A stretch of DNA of 64,000 nucleotides from Streptomyces sp. CHD11 (GTDB lineage Bacteria; Actinomycetota; Actinomycetes; Streptomycetales; Streptomycetaceae): positions 43,952 to 107,951 of the forward strand of contig NZ_JABTTS010000021.1 of assembly GCF_018638295.1 (NCBI RefSeq), written 5' to 3'. The notes below the pieces were generated by a model that made no database searches, was not told where the DNA came from, and saw only the letters and a program-made list of their open reading frames with translations. This document shows positions 7,985 through 16,030 of the stretch, piece after piece; positions within the stretch are counted from its first letter, which is position 1, and every line of letters starts with the position of its first letter. The translations under genes were made by a program, and so were the position numbers.

Positions 7985-9256
7985 ATGCGCCGTCGTCTGA
8001 TCCAGTCCACGCTCGCCGTGGTGCTCGTCGTGATCGCCGTCTTCGGCGTCTCCCTGGTGATCGTGGAGACCCGCACGATCAGTGAGACCGCCAGGGAGCG
8101 GGTGGAGTCCGAGGCGGTACGGCTGGCCAGCATCGTCGACAGCCGGCTGCTCGTCGAGGACAAGGTCACCGCCGAGATCCTGAGCGACCAGATCACCGAG
8201 GACCGGTACGCCGTCGTCGACATCCCCGGCAAGCCGCCCATCGAGGTCGGCAGCAGACCGGACGGCGACGTCATCAGCGCGTCGGCGCCCGGCAAGGAGG
8301 GCGAGACGGTCACCGTCCAGGAGCCGCGCTCCTCGGTGACCCGGGAGGTCGGCCGGACGCTGCTGATCATCGGCCTGGTGGCACTGCTGGCGGTGATCGC
8401 CGCGGTGCTGCTGGCGATCCGCCAGGCGAGCCGGCTCGCCTCCCCGCTGACCGACCTCGCGGAGACCGCCGAGCGCCTGGGCTCCGGCGACCCGCGTCCC
8501 CGGCACCGCCGGTACGGCGTCCCCGAGCTGGACCGGGTCGCGGATGTGCTGGACTCCTCGGCCGAACGCATCGGCCGGATGCTGACCGCCGAACGCCGCC
8601 TCGCCGCCGACGCGTCCCACCAGTTGCGCACCCCCCTCACCGCGCTGTCGATGCGGCTGGAGGAGATCACCCTCACCGACGACCCGGACACGGTGAAGGA
8701 GGAGGCGACGATCGCGCTGGCACAGGTCGAGCGGCTGACGGACGTGGTGGAGCGGCTGCTGACCAACTCCCGCGACCCCCGTACCGGCTCCGCGGTCACC
8801 TTCGACCTCGACGAGGTGATCACCCAGCAGCTCGCCGAGTGGCGCCCCGCCTACCGCAGCGCGGGCCGGGCGATCGTCACGTCCGGCAAGCGGGAGCTGC
8901 GGGCGGTGGGCACGCCGGGTGCGGTCGCCCAGGTGCTGGCCGCGCTGATCGAGAACTCGCTGATGCACGGCGGTGGCACGGTCGCCCTGCGGACCCGGGT
9001 CACCGGCAACCAGGTCGTGGTCGAGGTCACCGACGAGGGGCCGGGCGTCCCCGCCGACCTGGGCGCCCGGATCTTCGAGCGGGCGATCAGCGGCCGCAAC
9101 TCCACCGGCATCGGACTCGCCGTCGCCCGGGACCTGGCCGAAGCCGACGGCGGCCGCCTGGAGATGCTCCAGGCCAAACCGGCCGTCTTCGGCCTGTTCC
9201 TCTCCCGCACACCCCCGCAGAAGGAACCGGACGCCCACGGCCGGACGGTGCGCTGA
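7985..9256 (+). CDS. two-component sensor histidine kinase
   Basis: 423 residues, inner membrane. A first transmembrane helix spans about residues 8-28. A short extracytoplasmic domain of about 90 residues follows, then a second helix near 121-143, a HAMP linker, and a HisKA domain with phosphoacceptor His212 (DASHQLRTPL). The HATPase domain has N-box LIENSLMHGG, G1 VTDEGPGVP and G2 STGIGLAVARDL. The small sensor domain suggests sensing at or near the membrane; the ligand is unknown. It should phosphorylate the response regulator encoded immediately upstream. Confidence 0.92.
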   Translation: MRRRLIQSTLAVVLVVIAVFGVSLVIVETRTISETARERVESEAVRLASIVDSRLLVEDKVTAEILSDQITEDRYAVVDIPGKPPIEVGSRPDGDVISASAPGKEGETVTVQEPRSSVTREVGRTLLIIGLVALLAVIAAVLLAIRQASRLASPLTDLAETAERLGSGDPRPRHRRYGVPELDRVADVLDSSAERIGRMLTAERRLAADASHQLRTPLTALSMRLEEITLTDDPDTVKEEATIALAQVERLTDVVERLLTNSRDPRTGSAVTFDLDEVITQQLAEWRPAYRSAGRAIVTSGKRELRAVGTPGAVAQVLAALIENSLMHGGGTVALRTRVTGNQVVVEVTDEGPGVPADLGARIFERAISGRNSTGIGLAVARDLAEADGGRLEMLQAKPAVFGLFLSRTPPQKEPDAHGRTVR

Positions 9257-9269
9257 GGAGGACGGCGGG

Positions 9270-9287
9270 ACGCCTCCGCCGAGGCGT
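9270..9287. terminator. hairpin between convergent kinase and GtrA genes
   Basis: Arms ACGCCTC (9270-9276) and GAGGCGT (9281-9287) with a 4-nt loop, located in the 47-bp gap between convergent stops. It is short, so only a moderate call. Confidence 0.45.
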
Positions 9288-9303
9288 GGTCGGACACCCC
9301 CGG

Positions 9304-9837
9304 CTAGGGAACCCGCTGCTTCGGCCGGCGGCCCTCGGTGGCCGGAGGGGACCCCGCCACCGGCGCACGGGCCGGCAGCGCGCGGAACACCCAGGTGCGG
9401 TAGGACCAGAAGCGGAAGAGGGTCGCGACGCCGATGCCGACGAACTTGAAGATGTTGCTCTGCAGCGAGCTGTCCCAGCCGAAACCGTAGGTCGCCGTGT
9501 AGAGCACGCCGTTCTCGATCACCAGGCCGATGGCGCTGAAGAGCAGGAAGAGGGACATCTCCCGGGTGCGCCCGGACTTGTCGCGGTCCCGGTAGGCGAA
9601 GTACCGGAAACCGACGTAGTTGAAGACGATCGCCACGATGGTGGCGATGACGCTCGCCCGTACCACCTGGAGGTCGGTCACCTGGCGGACCAGGTTGAAC
9701 ACGCCCAGATTGACCAGTACGCCGGCTCCCCCCACCGCGCCGAACTTGGCCACTTCCCGGAAGAGCCGTCGAAGGCCCGGGGAACCGCGTTCCATCGCCT
9801 GCAGGCTCCCGTCCGTCGAATGCGTCAACCCGACCAT
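9304..9837 (-). CDS. GtrA-like membrane protein
   Basis: A 177-residue protein with four predicted helices (for example KFGAVGGAGVLVNLGVFNLV and SLFLLFSAIGLVIENGVLY). It matches the GtrA/DPMS TMD family, implicated in moving polyprenyl-linked sugars or in cell-wall polysaccharide assembly. Two starts are possible: ATG 9837 with GGTGG 5 nt upstream, or ATG 9795, giving 163 residues (MERGSPGLRRLF). It is divergent from purK, an arrangement I recall also in M. tuberculosis (Rv3276c/Rv3277). The long frame continuing upstream on this strand is antisense to purK and is not coding. Confidence 0.8.
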   Translation of the reverse strand: MVGLTHSTDGSLQAMERGSPGLRRLFREVAKFGAVGGAGVLVNLGVFNLVRQVTDLQVVRASVIATIVAIVFNYVGFRYFAYRDRDKSGRTREMSLFLLFSAIGLVIENGVLYTATYGFGWDSSLQSNIFKFVGIGVATLFRFWSYRTWVFRALPARAPVAGSPPATEGRRPKQRVP

Positions 9838-9936
9838 GCTAACCACCCACCCGTGCGATCTTCCTGCGGACGCGGGCCGGGACCGCGCTCCCTCCCGCCC
9901 GACGGGTGCGAAATCGGCCACCGTGGCGCGGGCCGA

Positions 9937-9942
9937 TACCCT
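9937..9942 (+). promoter_or_regulatory. -10-like TACCCT directly before purK (possible leaderless transcript)
   Basis: TACCCT ends 6 nt before the GTG start codon of purK and there is no ribosome-binding site. This spacing is what leaderless Streptomyces mRNAs show. No good -35 is visible. Confidence 0.4.
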
Positions 9943-9948
9943 GGGGGC

Positions 9949-11091
9949 GTGACGTTCCCGGTAGTCGGCATGGTCGGCGGGGGCCAGCTCGCTCGTATGA
10001 CACACGAGGCGGGCATCCCGCTCGGCATCAGGTTCAAGATTCTCAGTGACACTCCGCAGGATTCCGCGGCGCAGGTCGTCGGCGATGTCGTCGTCGGCGA
10101 CTACCGCGACCTGGAGACGCTGCGCGACTTCGCGCGCGGCTGCGACGTGATCACCTTCGACCACGAGCACGTGCCCACCGAGCACCTCAGGGCCCTGGAG
10201 GCGGACGGTGTACCCGTCCGTCCCGGCCCCGACGCGCTCGTGCACGCCCAGGACAAGGGCGTGATGCGCGCGAGGCTCGACGCGATCGGCGTGCCGTGCC
10301 CACGGCACCGCCTGGTCGCCGACCCGGGGGACGTGGCCGCGTTCGCGGCGGAGGGTGGGGGAGGGTTCCCCGTCGTCCTCAAGACGGTCCGCGGCGGCTA
10401 CGACGGCAAGGGCGTCTGGGTCGTCCGTTCCGCCGAGGAGGCCGCCGAGCCGTTCAAGGCGGGTGTTCCGGTCCTCGCCGAGGAGAAGGTCGACTTCGTG
10501 CGCGAGCTGGCCGCGAACGTGGTCCGCTCCCCGCACGGCCAGGCCGTCGCCTACCCGGTCGTGGAGTCGCAGCAGGTCAACGGAGTCTGTGACACGGTCA
10601 TCGCTCCCGCACCCGGCCTCGACGAGGAACTCGCGCTGCGTGCCGAGGAGATGGCGCTGAACATCGCGGGGGAACTCGGCGTCGTCGGCCACCTCGCGGT
10701 CGAGCTCTTCCAGACCCGGGACGGCCGCGTCCTGGTCAACGAACTCGCGATGCGCCCGCACAACTCCGGCCACTGGTCCATGGACGGCGCGATCACCTCG
10801 CAGTTCGCCAACCACGTCCGCGCCGTCCTCGACCTCCCGCTCGGCGACCCGCGCCCGCGCGCGAAGTGGACGGTCATGGTGAACGTGCTCGGCGGCGACT
10901 ACCCGGACATGTACTCCGCGTACCTGCACTGCATGGCCCGCGACCCCCAGCTGAAGATCCACATGTACGGCAAGGACGTGAAGCCCGGCCGCAAGGTCGG
11001 ACACGTCAACACCTACGGCGACGACCTGGACGACGTGCTGGAGCGCGCACGCCACGCAGCCGGCTACCTGAGAGGCACGATCACCGAATGA
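9949..11091 (+). CDS. purK: N5-carboxyaminoimidazole ribonucleotide synthase
   Basis: 380 residues. The N-terminal segment VVGMVGGGQLARM is the nucleotide-binding loop of PurK, and an ATP-grasp domain follows with VVLKTVRGGYDGKGVWVV near residue 140. It makes N5-CAIR from AIR, ATP and bicarbonate in de novo purine synthesis. I chose GTG 9949 because homologous sequence begins there; the frame is open far upstream, antisense to GtrA. There is no Shine-Dalgarno and a TACCCT lies just upstream, which suggests leaderless translation. The stop overlaps the purE start (ATGA), so the two are coupled. Confidence 0.93.
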   Translation: MTFPVVGMVGGGQLARMTHEAGIPLGIRFKILSDTPQDSAAQVVGDVVVGDYRDLETLRDFARGCDVITFDHEHVPTEHLRALEADGVPVRPGPDALVHAQDKGVMRARLDAIGVPCPRHRLVADPGDVAAFAAEGGGGFPVVLKTVRGGYDGKGVWVVRSAEEAAEPFKAGVPVLAEEKVDFVRELAANVVRSPHGQAVAYPVVESQQVNGVCDTVIAPAPGLDEELALRAEEMALNIAGELGVVGHLAVELFQTRDGRVLVNELAMRPHNSGHWSMDGAITSQFANHVRAVLDLPLGDPRPRAKWTVMVNVLGGDYPDMYSAYLHCMARDPQLKIHMYGKDVKPGRKVGHVNTYGDDLDDVLERARHAAGYLRGTITE

Positions 11092-11669
11092 GCCCGGCCC
11101 ACCCGTCCGACGACCACCGCCCCTCGACGAGCGCCGACGCGCGCCCCCTCCCTTCGGTGGGCATCGTCATGGGGTCGGACTCCGACTGGCCCGTCATGGA
11201 GGCGGCCGCCAAGGCCCTCGACGAGTTCGAGATCGGCCACGAGGTCGACGTCGTCTCCGCGCACCGCATGCCCCGCGAGATGATCGCGTACGGCGAGCAG
11301 GCCGCGGACCGCGGAATCAAGGTGATCATCGCGGGTGCGGGCGGCGCCGCCCATCTGCCCGGCATGCTCGCCTCGGTCACCCCGCTGCCCGTCATCGGTG
11401 TGCCCGTGCCGCTGAAGTACCTCGACGGCATGGACTCCCTGCTCTCCATCGTGCAGATGCCGGCCGGAGTCCCGGTCGCCACCGTGTCGGTGGCCGGCGC
11501 CCGCAACGCGGGCCTGCTCGCGGCCCGGATCCTCGCCGCCCACGACGAGGAACTCCTCGGCCGGATGCGGGAGTTCCAGCAGGAGCTCAACGACCAGGCC
11601 ACGGAGAAGGGCAAGCGGCTGCGCGCCAGGGCCGAGGGCTCCGGCAACGGCTTCGGCTTCGGCAAGTGA
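11088..11669 (+). CDS. purE: N5-carboxyaminoimidazole ribonucleotide mutase
   Basis: 193 residues. The catalytic core VGIVMGSDSDWPVM, the active-site SAHRMP motif and the glycine-rich GAGGAAHLPGMLAS are those of class I PurE. It converts N5-CAIR to CAIR, the step after PurK. The first 22 residues are a hydrophilic tail absent from E. coli PurE but common in actinobacteria. ATG 11088 overlaps the purK stop by 4 bp. The downstream dipeptidase starts 4 bp before the purE stop, so all three genes may be one transcript. Confidence 0.95.
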   Translation: MSPAHPSDDHRPSTSADARPLPSVGIVMGSDSDWPVMEAAAKALDEFEIGHEVDVVSAHRMPREMIAYGEQAADRGIKVIIAGAGGAAHLPGMLASVTPLPVIGVPVPLKYLDGMDSLLSIVQMPAGVPVATVSVAGARNAGLLAARILAAHDEELLGRMREFQQELNDQATEKGKRLRARAEGSGNGFGFGK

Positions 11670-12865
11670 GCGGGGTGGGTCCTGCCGTGAAGCACCTCGA
11701 CGAAGCCCGCGCGCTGCTGGCCGAGTTCCCCGTCGTCGACGGGCACAACGACCTGCCGTGGGCGCTGCGCGAACAGGTCCGCTACGACCTCGGCGCCCGC
11801 GACATCGGCGCCGACCAGTCCGCCCACCTGCACACCGACATCCCCCGGCTGCGGGCGGGCGGGGTCGGCGCGCAGTTCTGGTCGGTCTACGTCCGCGCGG
11901 ACCAGTCCGACCCGGTGCCGGCCACGCTGGAACAGATCGACTGCGTACGGCAGTTGCTGACCCGGTACCCCGAAGACCTGGCGCCCGCGCTGACCGCCGC
12001 CGACATGGAGGCCGCGCGCCGGCAGGGCCGTATCGCCTCCCTCATGGGGGCGGAGGGCGGCCACTCCATCGCCGACTCCCTCGGCACCCTGCGGGGGTTG
12101 TACGACCTCGGCGTCCGCTACCTGACCCTCACCCACAACTTCAACGTGGCGTGGGCGGATTCGGCGACGGACGAGCCGGGGGTGGGCGGCCTCTCCGCCT
12201 TCGGCCGGGAGGTGGTGCGGGAGATGAACCGGCTCGGCATGCTGGTCGACCTCTCCCATGTCGCCGCGACGACCATGCGGGACGCCCTCGACGCCACGTC
12301 CGCGCCGGTGATCTTCTCCCACTCCTCCGCCCGCGCGGTCTGCGACCACCCGCGCAACATCCCGGACGACGTCCTGGAGCGGCTGCCGGCCAACGGTGGC
12401 GTCGCGATGGTGACGTTCGTGCCCAAGTTCGTGCTCCAGGCCGCCGTCGACTGGACGGCGGCGGCCGACGAGAACATGCGCGCCCACGGATTCCACCATC
12501 TCGACACCACGGCCGAGGGGATGAAGGTCCACCGCGCCTTCGAGGAGACCCACCCGCGCCCGGTCGCGACGGTGTCCACGGTCGCCGACCACCTGGACCA
12601 CATGCGCGAGGTGGCCGGCGTCGACCACCTCGGCATCGGCGGCGACTACGACGGCACGGCCTTCACCCCCGACGGCCTCGGCGACGTCTCCGCCTACCCG
12701 AACCTGATCGCCGAACTGCTCGGCCGCGGCTGGTCCAGGTCCGACCTGGCCAAGCTCACCTGGCAGAACGCGGTCCGCGTCCTGGCCGCCGCGGAGGACG
12801 TCTCCCGCGGCCTCCGCACCACCCGCGCGCCGTCCAACGCCACCCTGAACGCCCTGAGCGGCTGA
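11666..12865 (+). CDS. membrane dipeptidase (peptidase M19)
   Basis: 399 residues, homologous to renal dipeptidase. The zinc-binding motif VDGHNDLPW has His27 and Asp29. Downstream are GAEGGHS (bridging glutamate), FSHSSARAVCDHPRN and GIGGDYDGT. There is no signal peptide, so the protein is probably cytosolic despite the family name. It cleaves dipeptides, possibly D-amino-acid-containing ones. GTG 11666 overlaps the purE stop (GTGA), which supports this start. A purK-purE-dipeptidase order is typical of Streptomyces; the link with purine synthesis is positional only. Confidence 0.88.
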   Translation: MSGVGPAVKHLDEARALLAEFPVVDGHNDLPWALREQVRYDLGARDIGADQSAHLHTDIPRLRAGGVGAQFWSVYVRADQSDPVPATLEQIDCVRQLLTRYPEDLAPALTAADMEAARRQGRIASLMGAEGGHSIADSLGTLRGLYDLGVRYLTLTHNFNVAWADSATDEPGVGGLSAFGREVVREMNRLGMLVDLSHVAATTMRDALDATSAPVIFSHSSARAVCDHPRNIPDDVLERLPANGGVAMVTFVPKFVLQAAVDWTAAADENMRAHGFHHLDTTAEGMKVHRAFEETHPRPVATVSTVADHLDHMREVAGVDHLGIGGDYDGTAFTPDGLGDVSAYPNLIAELLGRGWSRSDLAKLTWQNAVRVLAAAEDVSRGLRTTRAPSNATLNALSG

Positions 12866-12902
12866 CAATCCAGCGGCTCGGGCGTTCGCCGCCCGGTCGG
12901 GA

Positions 12903-12931
12903 AGGCCGGAATCCTTCGTGCCGGCCGGCCT
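12903..12931. terminator. hairpin between convergent dipeptidase and VOC genes
   Basis: Arms AGGCCGG (12903-12909) and CCGGCCT (12925-12931) lie between the dipeptidase stop and the stop of the convergent VOC gene. It is modest in length. Confidence 0.35.
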
Positions 12932-12989
12932 GCTCCTCGTGCTCCGGCCCGAGGCGCAAGCCGGCCCCGCCGATCGCCGAACACCGCCC

Positions 12990-13376
12990 CTACGGCTGTT
13001 CGATCCGGCACAGGCAGAAGGGATGCCCCGCGGGATCGGCGTAGACGCGGAAGTCCTTGCTCTCGTAGTCCTCGCGGTCCAGCACCCGCGCCCCCAGCGC
13101 CAGCACCTTCGCCTCGGCCGCGTCGACCTCCTCCCAGGTGCCCCCGGCGTCGAAGTCGAGATGGAACTGCTGGGAGCCGTGGTGCGGCCAGTCGGGCGGG
13201 GCGTACCCCCGCGCGCGCTGGAAGGCCAGCCGTGGCCCGGCGGGGATCTGGAGCACCACCCAGTCGGCGTCCTCCTCGACGGGAGTGCCGCCGCCGACGG
13301 CCGCGTAGAAGACGGCCAGCTCCCGCGGATCCGGGCAGTCGAGGACGACAGTGCGCAGGCGGGCCACGGCGGCCAT
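12990..13376 (-). CDS. VOC (glyoxalase/bleomycin-resistance fold) protein, copy 1
   Basis: 128 residues containing one vicinal-oxygen-chelate unit pair. The start, LRTVVLDCPDPRELAVFYAAVGG, and the end, DPAGHPFCLCR, are typical of the glyoxalase-like subfamily common in Streptomyces. A possible metal or substrate residue pattern is HLDF and the terminal GHPFCLC. The substrate is unknown. It lies 15 bp downstream of a paralogue on the same strand, so the pair probably arose by duplication and is co-transcribed. Confidence 0.8.
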   Translation of the reverse strand: MAAVARLRTVVLDCPDPRELAVFYAAVGGGTPVEEDADWVVLQIPAGPRLAFQRARGYAPPDWPHHGSQQFHLDFDAGGTWEEVDAAEAKVLALGARVLDREDYESKDFRVYADPAGHPFCLCRIEQP

Positions 13377-13391
13377 GCGTTCCTCCAGGTG

Positions 13392-13751
13392 TCAGCAGGC
13401 GCAGAGGCAGAACGGGTGCCCCGCCGGGTCCGCGTAAACCCGGAAGGTCCGTGAGCGGTCCTCCGTCTCCAGGGGCTTCGCGCCGAGCGCCAGTACCTTC
13501 TCCTCGGCCGCGTCCAGGTCCTCGACGGTCAGGTCCAGGTGGAACTGCTGCGAGCGGTCCGCGGCCGGCCACCGCGGCGGCACGTGCCCCGGGGCGGCCT
13601 GGAAGGCGAGGACCGGACCGCCCGGCACCGAGAGGTCCACCCAGTCGCCCTCCCCCTCCACCGTGCCGCCCACGATCGCGGCGTAGAACCCCGCGAGCGC
13701 ACGCGGATCGGGGCAGTCCAGGACGACGGCGCCCACCTTGGCAACGGACAT
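13392..13751 (-). CDS. VOC (glyoxalase/bleomycin-resistance fold) protein, copy 2
   Basis: 119 residues, clearly a paralogue of the protein encoded just downstream: both have the VVLDCPDPR-L-FYAA opening, the SQQFHLD middle and the GHPFCLC ending. It is the first gene of the minus-strand pair, and its upstream region holds the GTAAC palindrome cluster shared with the divergent CGNR regulator. Function unknown; dioxygenase, lyase or drug-binding roles are all possible for this fold. Confidence 0.8.
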   Translation of the reverse strand: MSVAKVGAVVLDCPDPRALAGFYAAIVGGTVEGEGDWVDLSVPGGPVLAFQAAPGHVPPRWPAADRSQQFHLDLTVEDLDAAEEKVLALGAKPLETEDRSRTFRVYADPAGHPFCLCAC

Positions 13752-13780
13752 GACTTCCTCCTCGGGTCGAAGTCTCGGGA

Positions 13781-13840
13781 GTTACCCCTATGTGCGGGTA
13801 ACCAGTAACAGTTACTGCATGCTGCACCATAGGGAGTAAC
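13781..13840. promoter_or_regulatory. GTAAC palindrome cluster (probable operator)
   Basis: Five copies of GTAAC or its complement lie within 60 bp, starting at 13781, 13798, 13805, 13811 and 13836. The central pair forms the perfect palindrome CAGTAACAGTTACTG (13803-13817). The outer parts, GTTACCCCTATG at the left and CATAGGGAGTAAC at the right, form a larger gapped inverted repeat. The cluster lies between the divergent VOC pair and the CGNR regulator gene. Confidence 0.6.
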
Positions 13841-13897
13841 GCCGCAAGCGGACAAGCGGCCGGCGGACCAGAGGGAACCGGGAGGTACGGTCCAGGC

Positions 13898-14404
13898 ATG
13901 AGTGAGCGAGCTGCCCCGCCGGGCGGGCCGGCCCTGGTCCAGGACCTGGTCAACACGCTGGATGTCGAGACGGGCGCCGACGCGCTGGACACCGCGGCCG
14001 GCCGTGAGCCCTTCGGGATCACCGAGGGTGAGGCCGACTCCGCCCGCGAACTGCGCGAGTCCCTCCGTGCGACCCTCCTCGCCCACGCCGGCCACCCCCC
14101 GCACCGTGAGGTCACCCCGCTCGGCGAACTGCTCGCGCGGGCACCCCTGGTGGTCACCGTCGAGACCGCCGACGGCTCGGCCGCCCTCGCGCCCGTCGAC
14201 GGTGGGCCGCTGCTCTCCCGCGTCGCCGCCGCCGTCGCCGAAGCGGTCACCGCGGGTACCTGGAACCGGCTGAAGGCCTGTGAGGCCACCACCTGCCACT
14301 GGGCGTACTACGACCGCAGCCCCGCGGGGCGCGGCCGCTGGTGCTCCATGCAGGTGTGCGGGGCCCGCGCCAAGATGCGCCGGTACCGGGCGAAGGGGCC
14401 GTAG
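13898..14404 (+). CDS. CGNR zinc-finger / ABATE-domain regulator
   Basis: 168 residues. The N-terminal ABATE-like region spans about 11-115 (ALVQDLVNTLDVETGADAL). The C-terminal zinc finger is CX4C-X15-CX4C, formed by Cys128, Cys133, Cys149 and Cys154 (KACEATTCHWAYYDRS then RWCSMQVCGARAK). The signature reads CGAR rather than CGNR. Proteins of this family are presumed DNA-binding regulators. The divergent VOC pair with the palindromic spacer suggests that this protein regulates the pair and itself; that is inference. Confidence 0.8.
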   Translation: MSERAAPPGGPALVQDLVNTLDVETGADALDTAAGREPFGITEGEADSARELRESLRATLLAHAGHPPHREVTPLGELLARAPLVVTVETADGSAALAPVDGGPLLSRVAAAVAEAVTAGTWNRLKACEATTCHWAYYDRSPAGRGRWCSMQVCGARAKMRRYRAKGP

Positions 14405-14442
14405 CCGCGCCGCGCCGCCGCCTGGTGGGGCAGAATGCAGAA

Positions 14443-14485
14443 GGACGCCGGTTCGGCCGACTGAGCCTCGGCCGAACCGGCGTCC
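14443..14485. terminator. strong bidirectional terminator between CGNR gene and UGDH gene
   Basis: A perfect 18-bp inverted repeat has arms at 14443-14460 and 14468-14485 and a 7-nt loop (core CGGTTCGGCCGA / TCGGCCGAACCG). It lies between the convergent stops at 14404 and 14505. Confidence 0.7.
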
Positions 14486-14504
14486 CCTGTCACCTCGCGA
14501 CCAG

Positions 14505-15848
14505 CTAGGCGGTGGGACGTCCCATCGCGCGGAACTGCCATCCGGCCTTGCGCCACACCTCCGCGTCGAGCGCGTTGCGCCCGTCCAGGATCAGCCGCTC
14601 GCCCGCGACCTCGCCCAGCTCCGCCGGGTCCAGCTCACGGAACTCCCGCCACTCCGTCAGATGCAGGACGACATCGGCGCCCCGCACCGCTTCCAGCGCC
14701 GAGTCGGCGTACCCCAGGGTCGGGAAGATGCCGCGGGCGTTCTCCATGCCCTTCGGGTCGTACACCGTGACCTGGCCGCCCTGCAGATGGATCTGCCCCG
14801 CCACGTTCAGCGCCGGCGAGTCCCGCACGTCGTCCGAGTCCGGCTTGAAGGTGGCACCGAGCACCGCCACCCGCTTGCCCAGGAAGGAACCGCCGCCCAG
14901 GACCTGCCGGGTCAGCTCCACCATCCGGCCGCGCTGGCGCATGTTGATGGAGTCGATCTCCCGCAGGAACGTCAGGGCCTGGTCCGCGCCCAGCTCGCCG
15001 GCGCGCGCCATGAACGCCCGGATGTCCTTGGGCAGACAGCCGCCACCGAACCCGATCCCGGCCCGCAGGAACTTCTTCCCGATCCGGTCGTCGTAGCCGA
15101 TGGCCTCCGCCAGCCGGGCCACGTCGCCGCCCGTGGCCTCGCACAGTTCCGCCATCGCGTTGATGAAGGAGATCTTGGTGGCCAGGAAGGAGTTCGCGGA
15201 CGTCTTCACCAGCTCCGCCGTCGGGAAGTCCGTCACCACGAACGGCGTGCCCTCCCCGACCGGGGTGGCGTACACCTCGCGCAGCAGCTTCTCCGCCCGC
15301 TCGCCGCGCACACCGACCACGATCCGGTCCGGGTGCAGGGTGTCCTGGACGGCGAAGCCCTCACGCAGGAACTCCGGGTTCCACGCCAGCTCCGCGTCCT
15401 CGCCGGCCGGGGCGTGCTCCGCCAGATAGGCGGCCAGCCGGTCGGCCGAACCGACCGGAACCGTCGACTTGCCGACGACCAGGGCGGGGCCCTTGAGGTG
15501 CGGCGCGAGCGAGGCGATCGCCGCGTCGACGTACGACATGTCGCAGGCGTACTCGCCGTGCCGCTGCGGGGTGTTCACACAGACGAAGTGCACATCGCCG
15601 AACTCGCCCACCTCGGCCCAGTCCATGGTGAACCGCAGCCGGCCGCTCGAGCCCTCGATCCCGGCGACATGCCGGCGCAGCAGCTCGTCGAGCCCCGGCT
15701 CGTACATCGGGACCTCACCGCGCCGGAGCTTGTCGATCTTCTCCGGTACGACATCCAGGCCGAGCACCTCGAACCCCAGCTCCGCCATGGCCGCCGCGTG
15801 GGTCGCGCCGAGATAACCGGTGCCGATCACGGTGATCTTCAGGGCCAT
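14505..15848 (-). CDS. UDP-glucose 6-dehydrogenase
   Basis: 447 residues, UDP-glucose/GDP-mannose dehydrogenase superfamily. The N-terminal Rossmann motif is ITVIGTGYLGATHAAAMAEL. The central domain holds the catalytic cysteine in GFGGGCLPKD (around residue 270), and the C-terminal domain has LGATFKPDSDDVRDSPAL. It oxidises UDP-glucose to UDP-glucuronate with two NAD+, supplying precursors for cell-wall or capsular glycopolymers. ATG 15848 has GGAG 6 nt upstream; a longer frame starting at 15938 lacks support. GDP-mannose dehydrogenase is a weaker alternative, noteworthy because GDP-mannose genes occur in this window. Confidence 0.85.
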   Translation of the reverse strand: MALKITVIGTGYLGATHAAAMAELGFEVLGLDVVPEKIDKLRRGEVPMYEPGLDELLRRHVAGIEGSSGRLRFTMDWAEVGEFGDVHFVCVNTPQRHGEYACDMSYVDAAIASLAPHLKGPALVVGKSTVPVGSADRLAAYLAEHAPAGEDAELAWNPEFLREGFAVQDTLHPDRIVVGVRGERAEKLLREVYATPVGEGTPFVVTDFPTAELVKTSANSFLATKISFINAMAELCEATGGDVARLAEAIGYDDRIGKKFLRAGIGFGGGCLPKDIRAFMARAGELGADQALTFLREIDSINMRQRGRMVELTRQVLGGGSFLGKRVAVLGATFKPDSDDVRDSPALNVAGQIHLQGGQVTVYDPKGMENARGIFPTLGYADSALEAVRGADVVLHLTEWREFRELDPAELGEVAGERLILDGRNALDAEVWRKAGWQFRAMGRPTA

Positions 15849-15962
15849 GGGTGCTCCAGGGGGTATACGGCAGGCAGTGCGCGCCCGAGCATATCCGGGG
15901 GGCCGAAACGGGTACCGCCCGGCTGTCGTCAAGCTCACCTATCCACGACCGCGGATGAAGGC

Positions 15963-15968
15963 CTAAAA
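15963..15968 (+). promoter_or_regulatory. -10-like TAAAAT upstream of the acyl-CoA dehydrogenase gene
   Basis: TAAAAT at 15963-15968 is a good -10 hexamer in an otherwise GC-rich region. It is followed by TAACGGTAGTTA (15978-15989), a small inverted repeat where a repressor might bind. No convincing -35 was seen. Confidence 0.4.
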
Positions 15969-16030
15969 TCGGAGTTACTTAACGGTAGTTAGCGTGATCG
16001 ACATCGCAGTGTTCTGGAGCGTGAGAGACC

